NCBI GenBank assembly: GCA_009881125.1
Contig: WXFH01000050.1
Span: 1-23,390 of the forward strand
DNA: 23,390 nucleotides
Origin: Acidaminobacter sp.
GTDB taxonomy: Bacteria; Bacillota_A; Clostridia; Peptostreptococcales; Acidaminobacteraceae
Direction: 5' to 3'
Positions 14,339-21,311 of the stretch are shown piece by piece; position 1 is the first letter of the stretch, and the number at the start of each line of letters is the position of its first letter. The notes beneath the pieces were generated by a model. It ran no database searches. It was not told the origin of the DNA and saw only the letters and a list, made by a program, of their open reading frames with translations. A program made the translations under genes and the position numbers.

Positions 14339-15076
14339 TCAGTTCCGCCCGATGGCATCATAATCCGACAGCCGCTCCATATCTCTGATAACCAGGTGCT
14401 TATTGTCCTTGAAATAGAGGATGCCGGCGCTGGCGAACTGCCCCAGCTTGCGGCTGATGGTCTCCCGCGTGAGACCAATGTGTCTCGCCATGTCTTCGCG
14501 ACTGATGGTTAAGGTGACCTCGACGCCCTCCTCCGTTTCCTTGCCTGAGGCTTCAGCCAGGGAAATCAGCAGCGCTGCCAGGCGGGCCTCCGCGTCGTTG
14601 GTGGTCAGGGTTTGGATCAGCTCTTCCAGGTCTACGATCCGGTCGTGAGCATAGGCCAGGAGCTTGATGGCGATCTCCGGCCGTTCCAGAATCAGACGGT
14701 CGAAGTCTTTTTTGTGAATGATGCAGAGATGGGTATCCTCCAGGGCCATGGCTTCATAGTCGAAGGTGCCGGTTTTCAGGAGGTGGACGTCCCCCAGAAA
14801 TTCACCTTCTTTTAAGAAGTAGAGAATCTGCTCCCGGCCTTCCCGGCTCAGGACATAGACCTTCAGACTGCCGTTGTTGACAATGTAGAGGCTTTCAGAA
14901 GGGTCACCAATGGAGAAGACGGTTTCGCCCTTTGCCACACGGCGTCTGGAGACCAGGCTCACGACTTGGTCCAGGTCCTCCTCGCTGAGGTTGGCGAATA
15001 GGGAGACCTTCTTGGCGCAGTGCTTGTGGCCGCAGGTCAGGCATTGATTTTGGCTGATGATGAATTTGGGGTCCAT
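14339..15076 (-). CDS. Crp/Fnr family regulator, FNR-like with probable Fe-S cysteines
   Basis: 245-aa regulator. Cys12, Cys15 and Cys20 (CLTCGHKHC) near the N terminus and Cys118 (DTHLCII) match the layout of E. coli FNR, whose [4Fe-4S] ligands are three N-terminal cysteines and one central cysteine, here with C-x2-C-x4-C in place of C-x2-C-x5-C. A cyclic-nucleotide-type beta roll spans about 30-125. The helix-turn-helix SREDMARHIGLTRETISRKL keeps the E-x2-S-R signature that reads TTGAT half-sites. The ATG at 15076 with GAGGTGA upstream is chosen; a longer frame to 15127 only translates the palindromic repeat. It is divergent from ric and likely controls it in response to O2 or NO. Confidence 0.9.
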   Translation of the reverse strand: MDPKFIISQNQCLTCGHKHCAKKVSLFANLSEEDLDQVVSLVSRRRVAKGETVFSIGDPSESLYIVNNGSLKVYVLSREGREQILYFLKEGEFLGDVHLLKTGTFDYEAMALEDTHLCIIHKKDFDRLILERPEIAIKLLAYAHDRIVDLEELIQTLTTNDAEARLAALLISLAEASGKETEEGVEVTLTISREDMARHIGLTRETISRKLGQFASAGILYFKDNKHLVIRDMERLSDYDAIGRN

Positions 15077-15108
15077 GGGGTCACCTCGTGGTTGAAGGAA
15101 ATCGGGAA

Positions 15109-15135
15109 GAAACTCGGTGTCTGACACCCAGTTTC
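15109..15135. repeat. 27-nt palindromic repeat in the regulator's 5' leader
   Basis: Arms GAAACTCGGTGTC and GACACCCAGTTTC around a T, one mismatch, followed by a decayed half copy (CAGACATCCAGTTTCACC). It would be transcribed as a hairpin about 30 nt before the regulator's start codon, unlike most copies, which lie after genes. Confidence 0.82.
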
Positions 15136-15190
15136 ACCGCAGACATCCAGTTTCACCTTTTTTGTTTTTCTTTTTTCATTCTACCAAAAT

Positions 15191-15232
15191 TTGATCCAAA
15201 TCACATTCTTATTTCTCATCCTGTCGTATGAT
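15191..15232 (+). promoter_or_regulatory. FNR-type box and -10 element upstream of ric
   Basis: TTGAT-CCAA-ATCAC (15191-15204) matches the FNR consensus TTGAT-N4-ATCAA at 9 of 10 positions. TATGAT (15227-15232) is a good extended -10 candidate, giving a start near 15239. The box centre (15197.5) is then about 41.5 bp upstream, the classical class II activator position, and there is no good -35 hexamer, as expected for activator dependence. On the other strand the same box would overlap a weak promoter (TAGAAT, 15178-15183) of the regulator gene, where binding could repress. ACCATCGGC (15305-15313) lies further down the leader. Confidence 0.7.
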
Positions 15233-15355
15233 GGAGTCACAGAAAACAAAAACACTTGCTGCCGATTGTGGCGGTAAGCGGGCTAAATGGATGTGGGATG
15301 GGTGACCATCGGCCATCCAAAAAACCATCAACTATTATGACAGGAGGATTTACCC

Positions 15356-16054
15356 ATGAATACACAATTTAAATTAACAGATAGCCTTGGCGATGTTGTC
15401 GCGCGTTTCCCGCTTGCTGCGGATACCTTTATCACGAATCAGATCGATTTCTGCTGCGGCGGCGAACGGTCGCTGGAGGCCGGGATCCTGGAGGCTGGCG
15501 CGGATCCGCAGACTATTCTGGCCGCGCTGGAAGCTTCCTATAAGGAAAGTCAGGAGCGCGACGCCGCTTGGACGGACTGGGTCAAAGAATCCCCGGTCAA
15601 GCTGGTGAATCACATTGTCCTTACTCACCACCGCTTCCTCAAGGAGACTCTCCCGATGATCTCCGAGCTCATGTTCAAGATTCTGAGAGTCCACGGCGTG
15701 CACCATCCGGAGCTCTTCGAGGTTCACAGAAAGTTCAGCCTCCTGAGAATGGAGCTTGAAGGTCACCTGGTCAAAGAAGAAGAGATCCTCTTCCCTGCCA
15801 TCAAGAGTGCGGAAAGCTACGAAGCCCTTGGCCAGGAAAAGTATAAGGCCCTGATCACCGAGCTCGAGGCTGAGCACGAAGGCGCCGGCGACCTCCTCAA
15901 AGCCCTCCGGGAAATCACCGACCACTACACGGTTCCTGCGGACGGCTGCACCACCTATGCAGTCACTTATAAGAAACTCGCGGAGCTCGAAATCGACACC
16001 TTCCACCACGTTCATCTGGAGAATAACATTCTTTTTAAACACGCCCGCCAGTAA
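15356..16054 (+). CDS. ric: Iron-sulfur cluster repair di-iron protein (RIC; YtfE/ScdA family)
   Basis: 232-aa cytoplasmic di-iron protein that repairs Fe-S clusters damaged by nitric oxide or peroxide. The N-terminal ScdA_N domain has DFCCGGERSL (Cys33-Cys34). The hemerythrin-like four-helix part has the expected His/Glu ligands in NHIVLTHHRFL, VHHPELFEVH, ELEGHLVKEEEILFPAI, EAEHEGAGDLL and FHHVHLENNILFKHA. Length is typical. The ATG follows AGGAGG. It is divergent from an FNR-like regulator whose probable box lies in its promoter, and 248 bp upstream of fprA, together forming a nitrosative/oxygen stress set. Confidence 0.95.
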   Translation: MNTQFKLTDSLGDVVARFPLAADTFITNQIDFCCGGERSLEAGILEAGADPQTILAALEASYKESQERDAAWTDWVKESPVKLVNHIVLTHHRFLKETLPMISELMFKILRVHGVHHPELFEVHRKFSLLRMELEGHLVKEEEILFPAIKSAESYEALGQEKYKALITELEAEHEGAGDLLKALREITDHYTVPADGCTTYAVTYKKLAELEIDTFHHVHLENNILFKHARQ

Positions 16055-16074
16055 TTGACAATTCTCGCAAGTTG

Positions 16075-16170
16075 GTGACGCGGTCAGTTTCTGATTGAGT
16101 GCCTGTCACCAACTTGAACTGAGTGCCTGTCACCAACCTGAATTTGGTGCCAGAGCTTCACACAATTTGG
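16075..16170. repeat. 24-bp-periodic repeat array between ric and fprA
   Basis: A decayed unit (AAGTTGGTGACGCGGTCAG) is followed by two 24-bp units starting GTGCCTGTCACCAAC at 16099 and 16123 and by the closing unit GTGCCAGAGCTTCACACAAT at 16147. Phase and closing unit are the same as in the array at 10699, so the two loci carry copies of one composite element. The ACCATCGGC motif follows at 16190-16198. Confidence 0.88.
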
Positions 16171-16206
16171 ACACAATTTGAGGAATGCGACCATCGGCAG
16201 CCTCTC

Positions 16207-16262
16207 TTTAATCTTAACTCTTTAATCTTTAGTCTTTAATCTTTAGTCTTTAATCTTTAGTC
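16207..16262 (+). repeat. Four copies of a 14-bp tandem repeat before fprA
   Basis: TTTAATCTTTAGTC is repeated at 16221, 16235 and 16249, with a variant first copy (TTTAATCTTAACTC) at 16207. The array ends about 25 bp before the fprA ribosome binding site. Exact tandem copies can vary in number by slippage and would alter the leader length or promoter spacing. Confidence 0.9.
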
Positions 16263-16302
16263 TTCCAACCTCAAAAAACCACATTTCGAAAGGAGCGTCT
16301 TT

Positions 16303-17487
16303 ATGTCATTCAAAGTCACAGATCTCGTCACCTGGGTAGGAAAAATCGACTGGGAACTTCGGAAATTCCACGGTGAGGAATATTCAACCCACCGCGGTTC
16401 GTCCTACAACTCCTATCTGATCCGCGACGAAAAAACCGTCCTGATTGACACCGTCTGGATGCCATTCTCGAAGGAATACGTCGCCAAACTGGAAAATGAA
16501 ATTGATCTGAATTCCATCGATTACATCATCGCCAACCACGCGGAGGTCGACCACAGCGGCGCCCTGCCGGAACTGATGAAAAAAATCCCGAACACCCCAA
16601 TCTACTGCACCAAAAACGGCGTCAAGTCCCTTAAGGGCCACTACCACCAGGACTGGAACTTCGTCGAAGTCAAAACCGGCGACACCCTGGACATAGGCAA
16701 AGGCAAGCTCATCTTCGTCGAGGCACCTATGCTCCATTGGCCGGACAGCATGTTCACGTATTACACCGCGGACAGCATCCTCTTCAGCAACGACGCCTTT
16801 GGCCAGCACTACGCCTCCGAGCTCATGTTCAACGACAAGGTCGACCAGGCCGAGCTCTACCAGGAAGCCCTCAAATACTACGCCAACATCCTGACCCCGT
16901 TCAGCACCCTTGTCACCAAGAAAATCGAGCAGGTCCTCAGCTTCAACCTCCCGGTCAATATGATCTGTACCTCCCACGGCATCATCTGGCGCGACAACCC
17001 GGTCCAGATCGTCGAGCAGTACATGAAGTGGGCGGATAATTACCAGGAGAACCAGATCACCCTCATGTATGACACCATGTGGGATGCCACCAAGCGCATG
17101 GCAGAGGCTATAGCCGATGGTATCAAGTCCGTCAACCCCGACGTCACCATCAAGCTCTTCAACGTCGGCCGTTCGGACAAGAATGACGTCGTCGCGGAAG
17201 TCTTCAAATCCCGTATGGTCCTAGCCGGCTCCTCCACGATCAATAAGAGCATCCTCTCAAATATGGCCGGCATCCTCGACATTATCAAGGGCCTCGGCTT
17301 CAAGAACAAGAAAGCGGCCGCCTTTGGCAGCTACGGCTGGAGCGGCGAGAGCGTGGGGATCCTCAACGAGGAGCTTAAGAAAGCCGGCTTCGAGCTCGTG
17401 GACGACGGCCTGAAAGTCCTCTGGAACCCGGACGAAGATGCCATCAAGTCCTGCTTCGAGCTGGGGCAGAAGCTGGGCGCGCTGTAG
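16303..17487 (+). CDS. fprA: Flavodiiron protein (A-type FprA), O2/NO reductase
   Basis: 394-aa cytoplasmic enzyme that reduces O2 to water and/or NO to N2O with electrons from rubredoxin or a similar donor. The metallo-beta-lactamase-like domain (1-250) carries all di-iron ligands: His79, Glu81, Asp83 (NHAEVDHSG, with His84), His145 (LHWPD), Asp164 (NDAFGQH) and His225 (TSHGIIW). The flavodoxin domain (about 253-394) binds FMN through [15 protein letters not shown], with [10 protein letters not shown] and GSYGWSGE loops. No C-terminal rubredoxin domain is present, so it is the short A-type. The ATG follows AAGGAG. It lies downstream of ric in a stress-defence context. Confidence 0.96.
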   Translation: MSFKVTDLVTWVGKIDWELRKFHGEEYSTHRGSSYNSYLIRDEKTVLIDTVWMPFSKEYVAKLENEIDLNSIDYIIANHAEVDHSGALPELMKKIPNTPIYCTKNGVKSLKGHYHQDWNFVEVKTGDTLDIGKGKLIFVEAPMLHWPDSMFTYYTADSILFSNDAFGQHYASELMFNDKVDQAELYQEALKYYANILTPFSTLVTKKIEQVLSFNLPVNMICTSHGIIWRDNPVQIVEQYMKWADNYQENQITLMYDTMWDATKRMAEAIADGIKSVNPDVTIKLFNVGRSDKNDVVAEVFKSRMVLAGSSTINKSILSNMAGILDIIKGLGFKNKKAAAFGSYGWSGESVGILNEELKKAGFELVDDGLKVLWNPDEDAIKSCFELGQKLGAL

Positions 17488-17509
17488 CATGAAACTGAGG
17501 GTTGATAGG

Positions 17510-17575
17510 CGCTAGCCGCTGACACCCAGTTTCACGGCTCTCAATTCTGAAACTCGGTGTCTGACACCCAGTTTC
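17510..17575. repeat. Half copy and full copy of the palindromic repeat after fprA
   Basis: A right half (CTGACACCCAGTTTCAC, near 17519) is followed by a full copy at 17549-17575 with arms GAAACTCGGTGTC and GACACCCAGTTTC. The full copy is identical to the one at 15109. It lies between fprA and its terminator. Confidence 0.85.
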
Positions 17576-17595
17576 ACAGCTCCCGGTTCCGTCAA

Positions 17596-17668
17596 GCTTA
17601 TAAACAACAAAAACCAAAAAAGCCGACTTTTCGAGGTTATAACCTCCAAAGTCGGCTTTTTCATTTTC
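17596..17668. repeat. 73-bp direct repeat, left copy, containing a bidirectional terminator
   Basis: It starts GCTTATAAACAACAAAAACC and contains the hairpin AAAAAGCCGACTTT / AAAGTCGGCTTTTT (about 17616-17661) with an inner GAGGTT-ATAACCTC. A-rich and T-rich flanks let it end transcription from fprA (+) and from the ATPase gene (-). A copy with 7 mismatches in 73 bases stands at 19018-19090 in the same orientation. Confidence 0.88.
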
Positions 17669-17715
17669 GGCATTATACAGTTCTGTTGCAGGTAATTTCG
17701 CCTGTGTTTGTCTGA

Positions 17716-18909
17716 TTAATTTCCAAGCAAGAAATCCAGAAGGTTCACCAACTCGATTCCGCTTTCAGTCTCTCCGGCATGATAATCCATGGTTATAAGC
17801 ACTTTCGGAAAATTGTCAGGAATTTTGAGCAGTCCCCCAACTTCCCTCCTTTTCACATTGTCATCCACAATAGAAAGCGAGACCTGATAATAGATTCTCT
17901 CCTGACCCTTTTCAGCAATGAAATCCACTTCAAAACTTTGATCCGCACCCACAAAAACGTGATATCCCCGACGAACCAGCTCCAAGAACACCACATTCTC
18001 AATAACCCGCCCAAGGTCCATTTCTCTAAACCCTAAAGCAGTCCCTCTTAATCCCAAATCTGCGACATAGTATTTGTAAGGCGCTTTGAGCAATTGCTTG
18101 CCTTTAATGCTATACCGGTCCACTTTGTAGATTGCAAAAGCATTTTCAAGGGCCTGCAAATAATCATTGACCGTCGAAGCATGGGTCTTTCTGCCGCTGC
18201 TTGTCAGATAATCCGCAATTTTTGTGGCAGACATTAAATTACCAATATTATCAGTCACGAATTTTACGATTAAGTTGATGAGATCCACGTCTCTAAAATT
18301 GTTTCTTGAAATGACGTCCTTTACAATTATGGTATTATAAATACCTATCAGGTAATCCCGCGCTAACGCTTCGTTATCTCCCATTTCAGTAAGCCCCGGA
18401 AATCCGCCATATCTTGTGAATCTGTTAAAACTCTGCTGCATAGGCTCATCTGCATGATTTGCAGCCACTTCCTTAAACGAAAGGGGCAGCATGTGAATTT
18501 CCACATAACGGCCTGAAATGTAAGTTGCCAGTTCAGAAGACAACAGTTTAGCATTTGAACCTGTGATGTAGAGGTCACAATCCAAATCCACCTGCAAACT
18601 GGACAGTGTCTTCTCCCAGCCATCGACCTCCTGGATTTCATCCAAAAGAATATAAACCCTTCCTCGATCACCCGCCTGCTCCATTATATAGGCATAGAGC
18701 GAAGCATAGTTCTTAAGATGTTCATATTTCAACGACTCAAAATTGAGATGGATGATCTGGCCTTCATCAATGCCAATCTCTATAAGATGAGCTTTAAACT
18801 GGCCCATCAAAACAGATTTCCCACACCTTCTGATGCCGGTAATCACTTTGATAAGATTTTTATCCTTGAAATCGATTAATTTCTTCAGATAATCTTGACG
18901 GAGAATCAT
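17716..18909 (-). CDS. Second AAA ATPase with DUF4143 C-terminal domain
   Basis: 397-aa stand-alone ATPase. Walker A is GIRRCGKS (25-32); Walker B is VYILLDEIQEVDGW (Asp90-Glu91); LYITGSN follows as a sensor. The middle has a winged-helix-like part (SATKIADYLTSSGRKTHASTVNDYLQAL), and the DUF4143/PD-(D/E)XK-like end has ENVVFLELVRRGYHVFVG ... FEVDFIAEKG ... YYQVS. The ATG at 18909 with AAGGGG upstream fits the family; the frame is open 17 codons further but without support. It shares architecture, not close sequence, with the ATPase at 9199. It is AT-rich compared with fprA and mutY and lies between two 73-bp direct repeats, so acquisition as a cassette is likely. Confidence 0.9.
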   Translation of the reverse strand: MILRQDYLKKLIDFKDKNLIKVITGIRRCGKSVLMGQFKAHLIEIGIDEGQIIHLNFESLKYEHLKNYASLYAYIMEQAGDRGRVYILLDEIQEVDGWEKTLSSLQVDLDCDLYITGSNAKLLSSELATYISGRYVEIHMLPLSFKEVAANHADEPMQQSFNRFTRYGGFPGLTEMGDNEALARDYLIGIYNTIIVKDVISRNNFRDVDLINLIVKFVTDNIGNLMSATKIADYLTSSGRKTHASTVNDYLQALENAFAIYKVDRYSIKGKQLLKAPYKYYVADLGLRGTALGFREMDLGRVIENVVFLELVRRGYHVFVGADQSFEVDFIAEKGQERIYYQVSLSIVDDNVKRREVGGLLKIPDNFPKVLITMDYHAGETESGIELVNLLDFLLGN

Positions 18910-18937
18910 GTTACCCACCCCTTCCAAGTATATTTTA

Positions 18938-18990
18938 TAGGATATAAACAATAAAAACAAACATAATTTATTTTCGTTGTTTATATCCTA
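18938..18990. promoter_or_regulatory. 14-bp inverted repeat upstream of the second ATPase gene
   Basis: TAGGATATAAACAA (18938-18951) is mirrored by TTGTTTATATCCTA (18977-18990) across 25 AT-rich bases, 29 bp before the start codon. It probably overlaps the promoter and could bind a dimeric regulator or fold in the leader. The first ATPase gene also has an inverted repeat across its promoter, though of different sequence. Confidence 0.7.
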
Positions 18991-19010
18991 TTAATTTGTT
19001 TAATATTATA

Positions 19011-19034
19011 TTTTGTTGCTTATAAGCAACAAAA
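19011..19034. repeat. Perfect 24-bp palindrome at the edge of the right direct repeat
   Basis: TTTTGTTGCTTA is followed directly by TAAGCAACAAAA. The right half overlaps the start of the 73-bp direct repeat. The left copy at 17596 has TAAACAACAAAA instead and lacks the other half, so only the right end is palindromic. It could be an operator or a recombination site. Confidence 0.75.
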
Positions 19035-19090
19035 ACCAAAAAAGCCGACTTTCAGAGTTTGTAACCTCCAAAGTCGACTTTTTTATTTTC
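19018..19090. repeat. 73-bp direct repeat, right copy, containing a terminator
   Basis: Starts GCTTATAAGCAACAAAAACC and contains AAAGCCGACTTT / AAAGTCGACTTTTTT, about 90 percent identical to 17596-17668 (my count: 7 differences). Here it serves as terminator for the Nudix gene, which ends 34 bp away on the minus strand. No other gene lies between it and the ATPase start. Confidence 0.88.
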
Positions 19091-19123
19091 CTTTTTAGTC
19101 AATGTCGACCACCTGAGTTGCCG

Positions 19124-19834
19124 CTATTCCCCCGTCAGCCACCTGTAAGCCTCCAGGATCATCTCGGCGTGATCAAAAGCAAGAGTTCCTTTACCGATGG
19201 TCACAACCCCCACCTTCCGGCCCTTCCTAACACCCAAATCCACCCAGCGCTCGGTGACCTCCAGCGACTGTTCTGCCACTTCCTCCCCGTGCCGAAGCAC
19301 AATCTTGCAGTAGCGCTTTGTGTCAGCCTCCAGCGCTGTCTCGATTTCGGCGACCATCGCCTTCCCCGGTGTCTCAAACCACAACACCTCCAGGTCCATC
19401 CACTGGGCGTCGGCGGCGTCATCATCGGCTAAAAGCATTTCTTTGAAGTCTTCGGGCATCACCGAGGCAAACAGCTGCGACACAATCCGGTCCCGCGGGT
19501 CGCGGCCCATCTGACTGTAGACGCCAAGGGGGAACACCGTCCCGGCCACCAGGCCCGTCTCCTCCCAGAGCTCGCGAACGGCGCAGGCCTCCAGCGTCAC
19601 GTCCGTTTTGACGTCGAAAAAGCCGCCGGGCAGCGCCCACTGATCGATGCACGGGTGATTTCCCCGCTTCACGGCCAGGATTTGCCACTTTGGAGTTTGT
19701 ACAGCAGCCTCACCAGCGCGCCTGAAAACGGCCAGGTCCGCCGTCAACGATGGCTTGGGATACGCGTGGGGCTTGGCGTGGTAGTCCGCCAGAAATTCCG
19801 CCTGGGTCTGACCCCGACTGTTCCGTTTCTCCAT
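19124..19834 (-). CDS. Nudix hydrolase
   Basis: 236-aa cytoplasmic Nudix protein. The box is GGFFDVKTDVTLEACAVREL followed by WEETGLV: the catalytic REL-x-EE-x-G core is intact, but the loop between GG and RE is two residues longer than the canonical form, as in some ADP-sugar-type subfamilies. An N-terminal extension (RGQTQAEFLADYHAKPHAYPKPSLTADLAVF) and the length argue for a nucleotide-sugar or dinucleotide substrate and against simple MutT. The ATG follows GGGAGG. It lies downstream of mutY on the same strand, separated by repeats and a terminator. An ACCATCGGC-like site with one change (ACCATCGGT) falls in VVTIGKG near the C terminus. Confidence 0.9.
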   Translation of the reverse strand: MEKRNSRGQTQAEFLADYHAKPHAYPKPSLTADLAVFRRAGEAAVQTPKWQILAVKRGNHPCIDQWALPGGFFDVKTDVTLEACAVRELWEETGLVAGTVFPLGVYSQMGRDPRDRIVSQLFASVMPEDFKEMLLADDDAADAQWMDLEVLWFETPGKAMVAEIETALEADTKRYCKIVLRHGEEVAEQSLEVTERWVDLGVRKGRKVGVVTIGKGTLAFDHAEMILEAYRWLTGE

Positions 19835-19860
19835 GATTGTCGCCCTCCCGATAGTTTCAT

Positions 19861-20006
19861 GCCACACCAGGTTCCGAGTTCGTCTCCGTATCTGGTCCCG
19901 AGTTCATCGCCCTCCAAAAAGTGTAAAATTACACTTAGCTCTGTCCCCGTTTTCAAAACTGTCCGCGTCACCAAATTGAAAACCGTCCGCGTCACCAACC
20001 TTCATT
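19861..20006. repeat. 24-bp-periodic repeat array between mutY and the Nudix gene
   Basis: Two 24-bp units (19861-19884 and 19885-19908, each with GAGTTCRTC) are followed, after a short hairpin, by three units in the same period (from 19936, 19960 and 19984, two of them with GTCCGCGTCACCAA). The last unit stops exactly at the mutY stop codon. These are diverged relatives of the units at 10699 and 16099. Confidence 0.75.
19914..19935 (-). terminator. Probable mutY terminator
   Basis: On the minus strand AGTGTAA-TT-TTACACT followed by TTTTTGG. It splits the repeat array and separates mutY from the Nudix gene. Confidence 0.65.
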
Positions 20007-21161
20007 TTAGTCCATTTTCGCCGCGCGAAGCAGCTTTTTGAACGCCGTTGGCAGTGCAAAGTGCTTGATTGCCGATGGTCGCACCCACCGCGTCTCTGGC
20101 AGATCCGTTTCCACGGTTGCTGCAGCTTCAAAGCCCATCAAATGCATCTTCCACACACGGTGCGTGAACACATGGGTCGCGGCGCCCAACACTTTGCCGC
20201 CAGCTTCAACATCCTCTCGAGCCACAAGCTCAACCCCGTAGTCCTCACGGAGCAGCGCTTCGACAGCCCTATACGCCGTCTCAGTCTTAGCGCCCACACC
20301 CTCAGGCAAATCCACCACTGGAAATCCCCAAAGACTCCCCAAAAGAACGTCCGGCGCCCGCTTTTCAATCAGGATGAGTTCCCCACAGGTGACATAAGCC
20401 ACCACTTTCTCAGACTCAACTTTTGCCTTCGCCTTTGATTTAAAAGGCAGCACCTCAACCAATCCTCGTGACAGCGCCTCGCACGACTCAGCCACCGGAC
20501 AACGGTCACACGCCGGATTCTTAGGCGTGCAAACGCAGGCCCCAAGCTCCATGAGCGCCTGATTAAAGTGCCGGGCATCTTCAGGCATTTCCGCCATCAG
20601 CCGCGACTCAATGGCCTTATGGGCAGCCGGCAAACGAATATCCGTATCATAGGCATACCACCGCGAAGCCACCCTCAGGACGTTGCCATCCACAGCCGGT
20701 ACCCGCTGGTTATAGGCAATGCTCAGCACCGCCCCCGCTGTGTAAGGTCCCACGCCCGGAAGCTTCAGCATCTCCTCCAAAGACCCCGGAAAAACCCCGC
20801 CATGCTGCGCTACCACCGCCCGGGCACACGGAATCAACCGACGGGCCCTGGAATAGTAGCCTAGGCCCTCCCAAAGTTTGAAAACCTCATCTTCCTCAGC
20901 CGAAGCCAGCGACTGAACCGTAGGAAATCGCTCAACAAACCGCAAAAAATACCCAATCACCGTCACCACCTGGGTCTGCTGCAGCATGACCTCAGACAGC
21001 CAGATCCTGTAGGGGTCATGACTTTCCCGCCACGGCAAATCCCGGGCATTCAAAAAATACCATTCCAGCAGCCGTTGCGGCCGAGAGTTGCGCGACTGAA
21101 CCATCGGCACACCCTCAATCTCACCCTCACGCCCACGCTCTATCCTGTTCATTTTCTCCAC
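20007..21161 (-). CDS. mutY: A/G-specific adenine DNA glycosylase MutY
   Basis: 384-aa base-excision repair enzyme that removes adenine mispaired with 8-oxoguanine. The helix-hairpin-helix is LPGVGPYTAGAVLSIAYN, with the catalytic Asp in VPAVDGNVLRV and the general acid Glu in LSEVMLQQTQV. The [4Fe-4S] loop is CTPKNPACDRCPVAESC with the C-x6-C-x2-C-x5-C spacing of MutY. A C-terminal MutT-like domain (from about 240) that reads 8-oxoG contains the segment THVFTHRVWKMHLM. The start is uncertain: GTG at 21161 has GGAGG upstream, and ATG at 21152 has a weaker site. The ACCATCGGC motif lies in both the N-terminal leader and the C-terminal tail. Terminators on both sides suggest a single-gene unit. 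Confidence 0.94.
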   Translation of the reverse strand: MEKMNRIERGREGEIEGVPMVQSRNSRPQRLLEWYFLNARDLPWRESHDPYRIWLSEVMLQQTQVVTVIGYFLRFVERFPTVQSLASAEEDEVFKLWEGLGYYSRARRLIPCARAVVAQHGGVFPGSLEEMLKLPGVGPYTAGAVLSIAYNQRVPAVDGNVLRVASRWYAYDTDIRLPAAHKAIESRLMAEMPEDARHFNQALMELGACVCTPKNPACDRCPVAESCEALSRGLVEVLPFKSKAKAKVESEKVVAYVTCGELILIEKRAPDVLLGSLWGFPVVDLPEGVGAKTETAYRAVEALLREDYGVELVAREDVEAGGKVLGAATHVFTHRVWKMHLMGFEAAATVETDLPETRWVRPSAIKHFALPTAFKKLLRAAKMD

Positions 21162-21213
21162 GCGTCCACCCCCTCCATCAGCAAGTATCAAATCACAACA
21201 ACTCTTCCTGATC

Positions 21214-21246
21214 CAAACAAAAAACAAGGCAGCCCACCGGGCTGCC
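21214..21246 (-). terminator. Terminator of msrAB
   Basis: On the minus strand GGCAGCCC, ggt loop, GGGCTGCC, then TTGTTTTTTG, about 65 bp beyond the msrAB stop codon. Confidence 0.88.
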
Positions 21247-21311
21247 CACCACTAACCAAATCAATAAAACTTCCAGCAAACCGCCTCACCCTCATACTAG
21301 CACGTTCCGCG

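Noticed and set aside
15077..15127. Longer N terminus (MSDTEFLPDF...) for the FNR-like regulator
   Set aside because: These codons are simply the palindromic repeat in translation. The ATG at 15076 has a proper GAGGTGA site and matches the family start.
18910..18960. 17-residue extension of the second ATPase
   Set aside because: It reads through the inverted-repeat promoter region. The ATG at 18909 has a binding site and matches the family N terminus.
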